Shown in pieces: positions 1-4,900 of a stretch of DNA of 5,862 nt. Source of the DNA: Acidobacteriota bacterium. Its GTDB lineage: Bacteria > Acidobacteriota > Vicinamibacteria > Vicinamibacterales > CAVVIG01. Where the stretch lies: contig QHWL01000312.1 in the NCBI GenBank assembly GCA_003222555.1, positions 1 to 5,862 of the forward strand. The letters run 5' to 3'. Numbering within the stretch: position 1 is the stretch's first letter; every line of letters starts with the position of its first letter. The position numbers and the translations under genes are program-made. The notes under the pieces are model-generated. The model was not told the DNA's origin. It made no database searches and saw only the letters and a list, made by a program, of their open reading frames with translations.

Positions 1-127
1 CGGCACCCGACGAATCTTTTACCACCCCCGCGATGATGCCGGCCGTCGCCTGCGCCCACGCGAGGGCCGGCAGGAGCACGAGACACCCCACGACGACGAA
101 GAGACGCGCGATTCTTCGAATGGTCAT
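1..127 (-). CDS. N-terminus of a secreted TonB-dependent receptor-like protein (partial)
   Basis: Read on the minus strand from an ATG at 127-125, the frame stays open for 42 codons to the window edge. The product starts with a Sec signal peptide: a basic N-region (MTIRRIARL), a hydrophobic core (FVVVGCLVLLPAL) and a likely signal peptidase I site after AWA near residue 25. The mature start contains GIIAGVVKDSSGA, which matches the opening strand of the carboxypeptidase regulatory-like (CarboxypepD_reg/plug-preceding) domain. In Acidobacteriota this domain usually begins very large TonB-dependent outer-membrane receptors of the Oar type. The start is supported by AGGAGGG just upstream. The receptor identity is inferred from about 17 mature residues only; another secreted protein with the same beta-sandwich domain is possible. 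It lies downstream of nadE on the same strand, separated by a probable terminator, so it is likely a separate transcription unit. I see no convincing -35/-10 pair for it. Confidence 0.6.
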   Translation of the reverse strand, partial: MTIRRIARLFVVVGCLVLLPALAWAQATAGIIAGVVKDSSGA

Positions 128-132
128 TACAT

Positions 133-139
133 CCCTCCT
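133..139 (-). promoter_or_regulatory. Shine-Dalgarno for the left-edge secreted protein
   Basis: The minus strand reads AGGAGGG followed by 5 bases and then the ATG at 127-125. This is a near-perfect anti-16S match at good spacing. It fixes the start of the partial gene, although too little of that gene is in view for a coding-potential argument alone. Confidence 0.75.
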
Positions 140-242
140 CATGAATCACAACGCCGCGATTTGACAAAATCGTGTGGAGAACGCACACCGTTGACGACTT
201 CCCACAACGGCCTCCGGGGCAAGAACGCCGCCTGCAGACAGA

Positions 243-267
243 TAAAAAAAAGTTTACGCGAGTAAAC
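243..267 (-). terminator. Probable intrinsic terminator downstream of nadE
   Basis: On the minus strand the sequence is GTTTAC, a 4-base loop TCGC, GTAAAC, then eight T residues (plus-strand A-tract 244-251). It lies about 100 bases past the nadE stop codon and before the next minus-strand gene, where an intrinsic terminator is expected. The stem is only 6 bp (a G-U pair could extend it) and AT-rich, so it is weak, but the U-tract is strong. The same 16 bases with a central CG also resemble a LacI-family operator, so a regulatory site for the downstream secreted protein gene is an alternative or additional reading. Confidence 0.55.
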
Positions 268-367
268 CGGTAATAGCCCAATCGTCTACCAAAGTCAAGC
301 GCATTTACGAAGTTCGCCAGGGTTCGCGCGGGACGTAGTGCGGATCTTCGGGCCGAGGTGACCGTCG

Positions 368-2002
368 TTACATGCGGGCTCGCGCGATCGTCAGCGCCCG
401 GTAATCGGCAGCCATCGCTTGCCGGCGCTTGTATTCGGTCAGGTCGATGCGGCGCAGTACGTCCACCACGACGGCCGGATCGAGACCGAGCTCACCGATG
501 GCGTCGACATCCAGGGCGCGCTCCACGTAGGCCTCGATGATCTGGTCCAGGACCTCGTAAGCGGGCAGCGTGTCGGAGTCCTTTTGATTCGGTCGCAGCT
601 CGGCGGTCGGTGCTCTCGTGAGCGTTGATTGAGGAATGACGGCGCGCCCGCGATTGATGAATCGCGCGATCCGATAAACCAACGTCTTGGGGACGTCGCT
701 GATGACCGCCAGCCCGCCGCACATGTCGCCGTAGAGCGTGCAGTACCCGACCGCGAGCTCGGATTTGTTGCCGGTCGACAGCAGAAGGTATCCGAACTTA
801 TTGGAAAGCGCCATCAATGTCGCACCGCGGATGCGCGCCTGAAGATTCTCCTCGGTCACATCCTGCGGGCGGCCGGAAAATGGCACCGCCAGCGCGTCCA
901 GGTAAGTCTGAAAGATGCCGTCGATGGCAATGATGCGATGGTGGATGCCGAGGTTGCGGGCGAGCTCGGCCGCATCCGTGAGACTCATTTCCGAAGAATA
1001 ACGCGCCGGCATGGCGACGCTGAACACGTGTTCCGGTCCAAGCGCCGCCGTTGCCACGCAAGCCGTCAACGCCGAGTCGATCCCTCCAGACAACCCGAGG
1101 ACAGCATCGGAAAAGCCGCACTTGTACGCGTAGTCGCGCAAGCCGAGCACGAGCGCCCGGTACGCCGCTTCCTCATCCGACTGGCTGACGTCTCGCAGAA
1201 CGGCCGGCGGAGTGGGCTGGGCCCGCTCGCTTGGCGGCAGCACGTCATATATCAGGAAGTCTTCGTCGAAATCCCGCGCTCGAACGGCTTCCCGGCCTTC
1301 CGGGTCGACACCAATCGAATGTCCGTCGAACACAAGCTCGTCGTTGCCGCCCACCTGATTGAGGTAGAAAAAGTAGCGGCCATGCTTCACGGCCTCCTGG
1401 CGGATCATCTGCCGGCGAAACTCGGCCTTCTTGAGGCTGAACGGGCTGGCGGAGATGTTCACGAAGAGCGAGGCGCCCTGGTCCGCGAGCTCGCAGACTG
1501 GATCGCGGTGGTAGAGCCGCTTGGGCCAGAAGTCCTTGTCGTTCCAGACATCCTCGCAGATCGTCACCCCCAGCGACATGCCGTTGAGGGCGAGCGGCGC
1601 GACGTCGCGCGCCGGCTCGAAGTACCGGTCCTCATCGAAGACGTCGTAGGTCGGCAGCAGCGACTTATAGCGCCGCCCGACGACGCGTCCGTCGTGGCAC
1701 AGCGCCACGGCGTTGTGCAGCGGCTTACCCTCGCTCGATGGGTTGCGATCGACGAATCCGATGAGAATGGCCAGCTGCCTGGTCGAAAGGGCTGCGACCC
1801 GGTCCAGCAGGGCGAGGTTCAGATCGATGAACCGCGGATGGTTCAGCAGGTCGCGCGGCGGGTATCCCGTCGCCGCCATCTCGGAAAACACGATCAGGTC
1901 GGCATTCGCCGCCCTGGCCCGAGCGACCGCGGCGTCGATTTTCGCGAAGTTCGCCTCGAAGGCGCCGACCGTGAAGTTCAATTGGGCGAGAGCCAGTCGC
2001 AT
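368..2002 (-). CDS. nadE: Glutamine-dependent NAD+ synthetase, two-domain type
   Basis: The enzyme catalyses the last step of NAD biosynthesis: ATP-dependent amidation of nicotinate adenine dinucleotide, using ammonia released from glutamine. The N-terminal nitrilase-type glutaminase domain (about residues 1-260) shows the full catalytic triad: Glu41 in FSEMAATGYPPRDLL, Lys113 in YKSLLPTYDVFDEDRYF and Cys149 in GVTICEDVW. The C-terminal synthetase domain (about 275-529) carries the PP-loop SGGIDS at 305-310, plus STGNKSELAVGY (409-420) and YGDMCGG (424-430). The start chosen is the ATG at 2002, because MRLALAQLNFTVGAF is the family N-terminus and AAGGA lies 6 bases upstream. The frame remains open for 54 more codons upstream, but these read through an intergenic hairpin and are not protein-like. 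The length of 544 residues fits the short bacterial two-domain class. Oddity: after EYKRRQA (residues 523-529) the last 15 residues do not resemble the usual basic tail, while another frame ends in KRWLPITGR followed by a stop at 393-391. A small frameshifting deletion at the 3' end is suspected (see findings). The catalytic residues are unaffected. Confidence 0.95.
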   Translation of the reverse strand: MRLALAQLNFTVGAFEANFAKIDAAVARARAANADLIVFSEMAATGYPPRDLLNHPRFIDLNLALLDRVAALSTRQLAILIGFVDRNPSSEGKPLHNAVALCHDGRVVGRRYKSLLPTYDVFDEDRYFEPARDVAPLALNGMSLGVTICEDVWNDKDFWPKRLYHRDPVCELADQGASLFVNISASPFSLKKAEFRRQMIRQEAVKHGRYFFYLNQVGGNDELVFDGHSIGVDPEGREAVRARDFDEDFLIYDVLPPSERAQPTPPAVLRDVSQSDEEAAYRALVLGLRDYAYKCGFSDAVLGLSGGIDSALTACVATAALGPEHVFSVAMPARYSSEMSLTDAAELARNLGIHHRIIAIDGIFQTYLDALAVPFSGRPQDVTEENLQARIRGATLMALSNKFGYLLLSTGNKSELAVGYCTLYGDMCGGLAVISDVPKTLVYRIARFINRGRAVIPQSTLTRAPTAELRPNQKDSDTLPAYEVLDQIIEAYVERALDVDAIGELGLDPAVVVDVLRRIDLTEYKRRQAMAADYRALTIARARM

Positions 2003-2008
2003 CCCGTT

Positions 2009-2013
2009 TCCTT
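2009..2013 (-). promoter_or_regulatory. Shine-Dalgarno that decides the nadE start
   Basis: The minus strand shows AAGGA, then 6 bases, then ATG at 2002-2000. This supports the internal ATG over the upstream one at 2164, which has no comparable site and would overlap the start of the divergent gene at 2163. Confidence 0.65.
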
Positions 2014-2087
2014 GGGCGAGAGCAGCCTTGAGCCCGAGCGAGCGCGAAGGCGCGAGTGAGAGCGCCTGGGGGTGGGGCCCCAGGCGC
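2014..2087. repeat. GCGA-rich stretch plus perfect 10-bp hairpin, likely intergenic palindromic repeat
   Basis: Between the divergent genes lies a purine-rich run with recurring GCGA/GCGC steps (about 2033-2060). It is followed by a perfect inverted repeat: GCGCCTGGGG (2062-2071), a 6-base loop GTGGGG, and CCCCAGGCGC (2078-2087). Nine of the ten pairs are G-C, so it would be a very stable hairpin on either strand. It sits in the possible 5' leader of nadE and just upstream of the plus-strand gene. The composition and layout resemble REP-type dispersed palindromes of high-GC genomes, but only one copy is in the window, so repeat status is inferred. An alternative is a cis-acting structured leader. 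It has no U-tract, so it is not a standard terminator. Confidence 0.5.
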
Positions 2088-2088
2088 A

Positions 2089-2116
2089 TTGGATGACGCG
2101 CGCCGAATTGTACGAT
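2089..2116 (+). promoter_or_regulatory. Candidate sigma-70-like promoter for the dioxygenase operon
   Basis: TTGGAT (2089-2094) and TACGAT (2111-2116) are spaced 16 bases apart and would start transcription about 40 bases before the ATG at 2163. Each box has two mismatches to consensus, so this is a weak call. It rests mainly on being in the only place a plus-strand promoter can be. A TACAAT on the opposite strand (2112-2107) could be the -10 box for nadE, but no matching -35 is visible. Confidence 0.22.
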
Positions 2117-2162
2117 ACTGATGCCCGTGCCGCCCGCCCTCGTCTGAGGTATCCTGCTTGCC

Positions 2163-2816
2163 ATGTGCGATCTCGACCACGCCCATCAACACCAGCCGTA
2201 CGGTTTTCTGGTGGACACTCCTGAAATCCGAGGGCTCATCGACGAGACGCATCGACTGAGGGCGGCCGTCCACGACGATGCGACGCGCGTCGAGGCGCTC
2301 CGCCCGGCCTTTCGAGCGCTGCTGGCCGCCGATGGCTGGCTGCCTGCAACGTGCGCGCAACCCGACGAAGCCAGCCGGATGGGCGGAGGCATCGGTCAAT
2401 ACGCGCTCTATCGTGCCGAGGACGGCTCGCTGTGTCTCTTTTCGCTCGTCGTGCCGGTGGGCGCGGCGACGCCAGTGCACGATCACCTCGCTTGGGGCCT
2501 GGTGGGTATCTATCGGGGCCGGCAGGACGAGACAGTGTATCAGCGGCTCGATGACGGCCGCGATCCCGCTCGCGCCCGACTCGAAATCGCAAGGCGTCGG
2601 ACGCTCGCCCCCGGCGAGTTCTACACCCTTCTGCCGCCGGCCGACGACATCCATTACGTGAAGACCGTGTCCGAGACGCCGTCGATTTCAATTCACTTGC
2701 TCGCCAACGACACGGCGTGCGTGTGGCGGCATCGCTTCGATCCGGCATCGGGCGCCGTGACGCCGTTCCGATCGGGCTACGCGAACGCGCCGTGCCCGCC
2801 CGACGCCGCTTCATGA
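2163..2816 (+). CDS. Cysteine dioxygenase-like cupin (mononuclear iron thiol dioxygenase family)
   Basis: A 217-residue single-domain cupin. The core shows VHDHLAWGLVGIYRG, giving metal ligands His106 and His108, followed by a short strand and the QDETVYQR segment. A third probable iron ligand is His164 in DDIHYVK, and SIHLLAND (176-183) follows. This three-histidine pattern with HxHxxWG is that of the cysteine dioxygenase/3-mercaptopropionate dioxygenase-like group, which oxidises a thiol to a sulfinate with O2 in the cytoplasm. By simple offset from the HxH motif, the position of the mammalian cross-linking cysteine is a leucine here, so no Cys-Tyr cofactor is expected. The substrate cannot be read from the sequence. 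The N-terminus has a His-rich start (DHAHQHQ, residues 5-11). The ATG at 2163 is the first in frame. The nearest SD-like bases (GAGG, 2146-2149) are 13 bases away, so the start is less certain than the function. It is the first gene of a probable three-gene operon, 36 bases before the reductase. Confidence 0.82.
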   Translation: MCDLDHAHQHQPYGFLVDTPEIRGLIDETHRLRAAVHDDATRVEALRPAFRALLAADGWLPATCAQPDEASRMGGGIGQYALYRAEDGSLCLFSLVVPVGAATPVHDHLAWGLVGIYRGRQDETVYQRLDDGRDPARARLEIARRRTLAPGEFYTLLPPADDIHYVKTVSETPSISIHLLANDTACVWRHRFDPASGAVTPFRSGYANAPCPPDAAS

Positions 2817-2840
2817 TCGCCGCACCCTGAGAAGAAATGA

Positions 2841-2846
2841 AGGAGG
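2841..2846 (+). promoter_or_regulatory. Strong Shine-Dalgarno selecting the GTG start of the reductase
   Basis: AGGAGG is followed by 6 bases and then GTG at 2853. This perfect site justifies the non-ATG start. A nearby ATG at 2837 is in another frame and yields an arginine-rich out-of-frame product. Confidence 0.8.
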
Positions 2847-2852
2847 ACAGAG

Positions 2853-3575
2853 GTGCCGCCAGTCACCCTGACGCTGCGCCGGCGCGAAACGATCGCCGAG
2901 CGCACCATGGCGTTTCACTTCGAGGAGCCGTCGGGCTTCGAGTTCAAGGCCGGTCAGACGCTCGACTACACACTCGTCGATCCTCCAGAAACCGATGCCG
3001 AGGGAAACACGCGGACGTTTTCCATCGCGTCCGCCCCGCAGGACGACGACATTGTGATGGCCACGCGCCTGCGCGACACGGCGTTCAAGCGCGTCCTCGC
3101 GTCGATGCCGATCGGCACGGTCGTGCAGGCCGAGGGGCCGATGGGATCCTTCACGCTCCACAACAACGCGGCCAAGCCGGCGGTGCTCCTCACCGGCGGC
3201 ATCGGCATCACTCCCTTCCGCAGCATCATCCGTGACGCCCGCGCGCGGAGGCTTCCGCACCAGCTGTGGCTGTTTTATTCCAACAACCGCCCGGAAGACG
3301 CCGCGTTCCTCGACGAGCTGCAGCAGCTTGCGACCGCGATGCCGACGTTGCACTTGGTGCCGACGATGACCGACATGGCGAAGTCGGGCCGTGTGTGGAA
3401 TGGCGAGACGGGCGTGATCGATCAGAAGATGCTCGGCAAGCGTCTGCCCGATCTTCGCGGGCCGATCTATTACTCGGCCGGCCCCCCGGCGATGGTGGCC
3501 GCGATGCGCGAGATGCTGCTGAAGGCCGGCGTCGACGAGGACGATGTGCGCGCTGAAGACTTCGCCGGTTATTGA
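2853..3575 (+). CDS. FAD/NAD(P)-binding oxidoreductase, ferredoxin-NADP+ reductase type
   Basis: The 240-residue protein has the two-domain FNR fold and no attached iron-sulfur domain. The FAD-binding barrel (about 1-103) contains RTFSIAS at 54-60, the RxxS flavin motif, and GPMGSF at 95-100. The nucleotide-binding domain (about 108-240) begins with VLLTGGIGITP (111-121) and ends with YYSAGPPAM (206-214), which replaces the commoner CGPPxM, and the C-terminal DFAGY. Such proteins pass electrons between NAD(P)H and a one-electron carrier such as a ferredoxin or flavodoxin, or a partner oxygenase. Which partner is used is not readable here. The GTG start is set by a perfect Shine-Dalgarno. The gene sits 36 bases after the dioxygenase-like gene and 9 bases before the HAD gene, indicating co-transcription. 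Thiol dioxygenases of the preceding family need no external reductase, so a direct redox partnership should not be assumed. Confidence 0.9.
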   Translation: MPPVTLTLRRRETIAERTMAFHFEEPSGFEFKAGQTLDYTLVDPPETDAEGNTRTFSIASAPQDDDIVMATRLRDTAFKRVLASMPIGTVVQAEGPMGSFTLHNNAAKPAVLLTGGIGITPFRSIIRDARARRLPHQLWLFYSNNRPEDAAFLDELQQLATAMPTLHLVPTMTDMAKSGRVWNGETGVIDQKMLGKRLPDLRGPIYYSAGPPAMVAAMREMLLKAGVDEDDVRAEDFAGY

Positions 3576-3584
3576 CGCGACGCC

Positions 3585-4247
3585 ATGGCGCCGCACGAGG
3601 TCGTCTTTCTGCTCGACGTCGACAACACGCTGCTCGATAACGATGCCGTCATCGAGGATCTCAAGCGGCATTTGATCGACGCGCTTGGCGTCGAGAGCCA
3701 GCAGCGCTATTGGGAGCTCTTCGAGCAGCTGAGGGAGGAGTTGGGGTACGCCGACTACCTCGGTGCGCTCCAGCGATACCGTATCGAGCGCCCGCGCGAT
3801 CCGCACGTGCTCCGGATCTCCCTGTTTCTATTGCAGTACCCGTTCGCCGACCGGCTGTACCCGCGTGCGCTCGACGTCGTCTCGAGGCTGCGGCGCGTGG
3901 GTCAGGTCGTGATTCTCTCGGACGGCGACGTTGTCTTTCAGCCGCGGAAGGTCGAGCGCTCCGGGCTCTGGGCCGCGGTCGAAGGGGAGGTGCTCATCTA
4001 CATCCACAAGGAGCAGATGCTCGACGACGTCGAGCGGCGGTATCCAGCACGGCGGTATGTGATCGTCGACGACAAGGCGCGGGTTCTCGCGGCCATCAAA
4101 GCAGTATGGCGCGAACGGTTGACGACCGTCTTCGTGCGCCAGGGGCACTATGCGGCCGACGCGCAGCTCGTCGCGTCGTATCCACCGGCCGACATCAGCG
4201 TCGACCGCATCGAGGCGCTGCTGGACTGCGCCGACACGCTCGGATAG
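3585..4247 (+). CDS. HAD-superfamily hydrolase (probable phosphatase)
   Basis: A 220-residue protein with all four HAD signatures: motif I DVDNT (Asp11 nucleophile, Asp13 acid/base), motif II LSDGD (Ser112), motif III Lys142 in IHKEQ (Lys122 in QPRK is an alternative), and motif IV VDDK (Asp162, Asp163). A mostly helical insert between motifs I and II (about residues 20-95) is the expected C1 cap, which shapes substrate choice. The family mostly hydrolyses phosphomonoesters via an aspartyl-phosphate in the cytoplasm. The substrate is not predictable here. The ATG at 3585 is 9 bases after the stop of the reductase and has no clear Shine-Dalgarno, so translation is probably coupled to the upstream gene. 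It is the last gene of the apparent operon: a large inverted repeat follows 30 bases after its stop and could serve as a transcription end. Confidence 0.88.
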   Translation: MAPHEVVFLLDVDNTLLDNDAVIEDLKRHLIDALGVESQQRYWELFEQLREELGYADYLGALQRYRIERPRDPHVLRISLFLLQYPFADRLYPRALDVVSRLRRVGQVVILSDGDVVFQPRKVERSGLWAAVEGEVLIYIHKEQMLDDVERRYPARRYVIVDDKARVLAAIKAVWRERLTTVFVRQGHYAADAQLVASYPPADISVDRIEALLDCADTLG

Positions 4248-4277
4248 TTCAGGGCCTAAACTGAAGAAATCATGATC

Positions 4278-4349
4278 AACGCAGAGGCCGCAGAGCCCGC
4301 GGAGAAAATTCTTACCCGAACTCTCTGCGAGCTCGGCGTGCTCTGCGTT
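4278..4349. repeat. Inverted repeat of 9-bp CGCAGAG units (full copy)
   Basis: The left arm is three tandem 9-mers, AACGCAGAG, GCCGCAGAG and CCCGCGGAG (4278-4304). The right arm is the same array inverted: CTCTGCGAG, CTCGGCGTG and CTCTGCGTT (4323-4349), with an 18-base AT-richer centre (4305-4322). The two arms can fold into a long imperfect hairpin. Nine-base periodicity keeps the reading frame, so the repeat translates as short spurious peptides such as NAEHAELAE on one strand and LRGLCGLCV in the other part. This kind of CGCAGAG intergenic repeat occurs in many environmental bacterial genomes (general knowledge, not checked here). It lies between the HAD gene and the next coding region and may act as a bidirectional terminator or be a passive mobile palindrome. 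Confidence 0.8.
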
Positions 4350-4375
4350 CAAACGTGGTATTTTCCTAGGATGAA

Positions 4376-4832
4376 ATGGCAGGCCGCCAGGACGTGACCG
4401 AGCGCGCGGAGCCCGCCATCAGCGTCGATGCGCTGATGCGCCGGCTCAAAGGCGATCTCCGGAACCAGCTTCGTCGACAACTCCTCGATCGGGGCGGCGC
4501 GCGGGAGTACACCGACGCAGAGCTGTTCGCCCGCAGTGGAAGGGCGGGAGCACGACGCGCTCCTTCTTCCCGCCTTGATGAGCGACGAGGACGAGTGGGA
4601 GCTGCAGACGCACCTCCGCTTCTCGAGCCATCGGCCACTCCTCGGAAAGCTGATCGTGTTCCTCAAGCGGCGGGTGCTGCTGCCCGTCACGCGATGGCTC
4701 TACGAGTACAGCCTCGAGAACTTCCGGCGCCAGCAACGTGTCAATCAGGTGCTGTTCGCGTGCCTCGAGGAGCTGGCCATCGAGAACGCCCGCCTTCGAC
4801 AGCAGCTCGAGCGGCTGGTGGACAAGTCTTAG
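4376..4832 (+). pseudogene. Small helical glycan-locus protein, reading frame broken near 4535
   Basis: Two reading frames together look like one protein of about 151 residues. The N-terminal part starts at ATG 4376 (AGGA 4 bases upstream) and reads sensibly for about 53 residues: ISVDALMRRLKGDL, then REYTDAELFAR at about 43-53. It then becomes an arginine/alanine/proline-rich out-of-frame stretch. The C-terminal part continues in the next frame from about 4536 with EGREHDALLLPALMSDEDEW. Skipping one base (A4535) joins them as LFAR-VEGREHDALLLP, which reads naturally. I see no slippery heptamer or other recoding signal, so a real one-base insertion (or two-base loss) or an assembly error is likelier than programmed frameshifting. 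The product has no recognised catalytic motif. It directly precedes a surface-glycan glycosyltransferase, and both flanks carry the CGCAGAG repeat. Confidence 0.55.
4536..4832 (+). CDS. C-terminal helical part of the broken glycan-locus protein, usable alone from GTG
   Basis: This is the intact 98-codon downstream frame, which could be translated from the GTG at 4536, although no Shine-Dalgarno precedes it. It contains an acidic DEDEW, then THLRFSSHRPLLGKLIVFLKRR (residues 25-46), an amphipathic or membrane-skimming segment RVLLPVTRWLYEY, and a C-terminal heptad-like helix (EELAIENARLRQQLERL) suited to a coiled coil. From memory, the SHRP-LG-LIVF-KR ... RW-Y ... Q-R-N pattern resembles a helical region next to, or fused to, methyltransferases and glycosyltransferases in bacterial surface-polysaccharide clusters. 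That is a resemblance, not a database result. Codon-position composition and the sensible protein both favour this frame over the overlapping alternatives. No enzymatic function can be assigned. The likely role is scaffolding or membrane association of the glycan enzymes. Confidence 0.6.
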   Translation: MEGREHDALLLPALMSDEDEWELQTHLRFSSHRPLLGKLIVFLKRRVLLPVTRWLYEYSLENFRRQQRVNQVLFACLEELAIENARLRQQLERLVDKS

Positions 4833-4836
4833 GATG

Positions 4837-4867
4837 TTACCCAGCCCTTCTCTGCGCGCTCTGCGTT
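4837..4867. repeat. Half copy of the CGCAGAG repeat
   Basis: It reads TTACCC (4837-4842), then CTCTGCGCG and CTCTGCGTT (4850-4867), which matches the centre and right arm of the full repeat at 4312-4349 (TTACCC followed by CTCTGCG units ending in CTCTGCGTT). The left arm is missing, so it is a truncated or diverged copy. Its reverse complement also shares GATCAACGCAGAG with the outer end of the full copy at 4274-4286. It lies in the short gap between the small helical protein and the glycosyltransferase. Confidence 0.7.
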
Positions 4868-4900
4868 GATCGTTGTGTTCTCAGTTACTGAATAGAACGC

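Noticed and set aside
172..188. GTGTG...CACAC short inverted repeat upstream of the left-edge gene
   Set aside because: It has only a 5-bp stem with a 7-base loop and no U-tract or recurrence, so chance is sufficient.
629..2059. A 476-codon plus-strand open frame opposite nadE
   Set aside because: It is antisense to a gene with a complete set of NAD synthetase motifs. Its product is Arg/Val/His-rich with no motif, typical of mirror frames in high-GC DNA.
1725..2654. A 309-codon minus-strand frame spanning the intergenic region and the dioxygenase
   Set aside because: It overlaps two well-supported genes in other frames, has low-complexity arginine-rich content, and shows no ribosome binding site or recognisable motif.
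2811..3806. A 331-codon minus-strand frame opposite the reductase and HAD genes
   Set aside because: It is antisense to two genes with clear catalytic motifs, and its product lacks any family-like pattern.
4278..4349. A CRISPR-like array
   Set aside because: The units are 9 bp, contiguous without spacers and arranged as an inverted pair, which is not CRISPR architecture.
4355..4376. TATTTT just upstream of ATG 4376 as a -10 box
   Set aside because: It would give a nearly leaderless transcript and has no -35 partner. The gene start already has an SD-like AGGA.
4526..4545. Programmed +1 frameshifting in the small helical protein
   Set aside because: No slippery run, rare-codon/stop arrangement or downstream structure is evident at the junction. 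A plain indel explains it.
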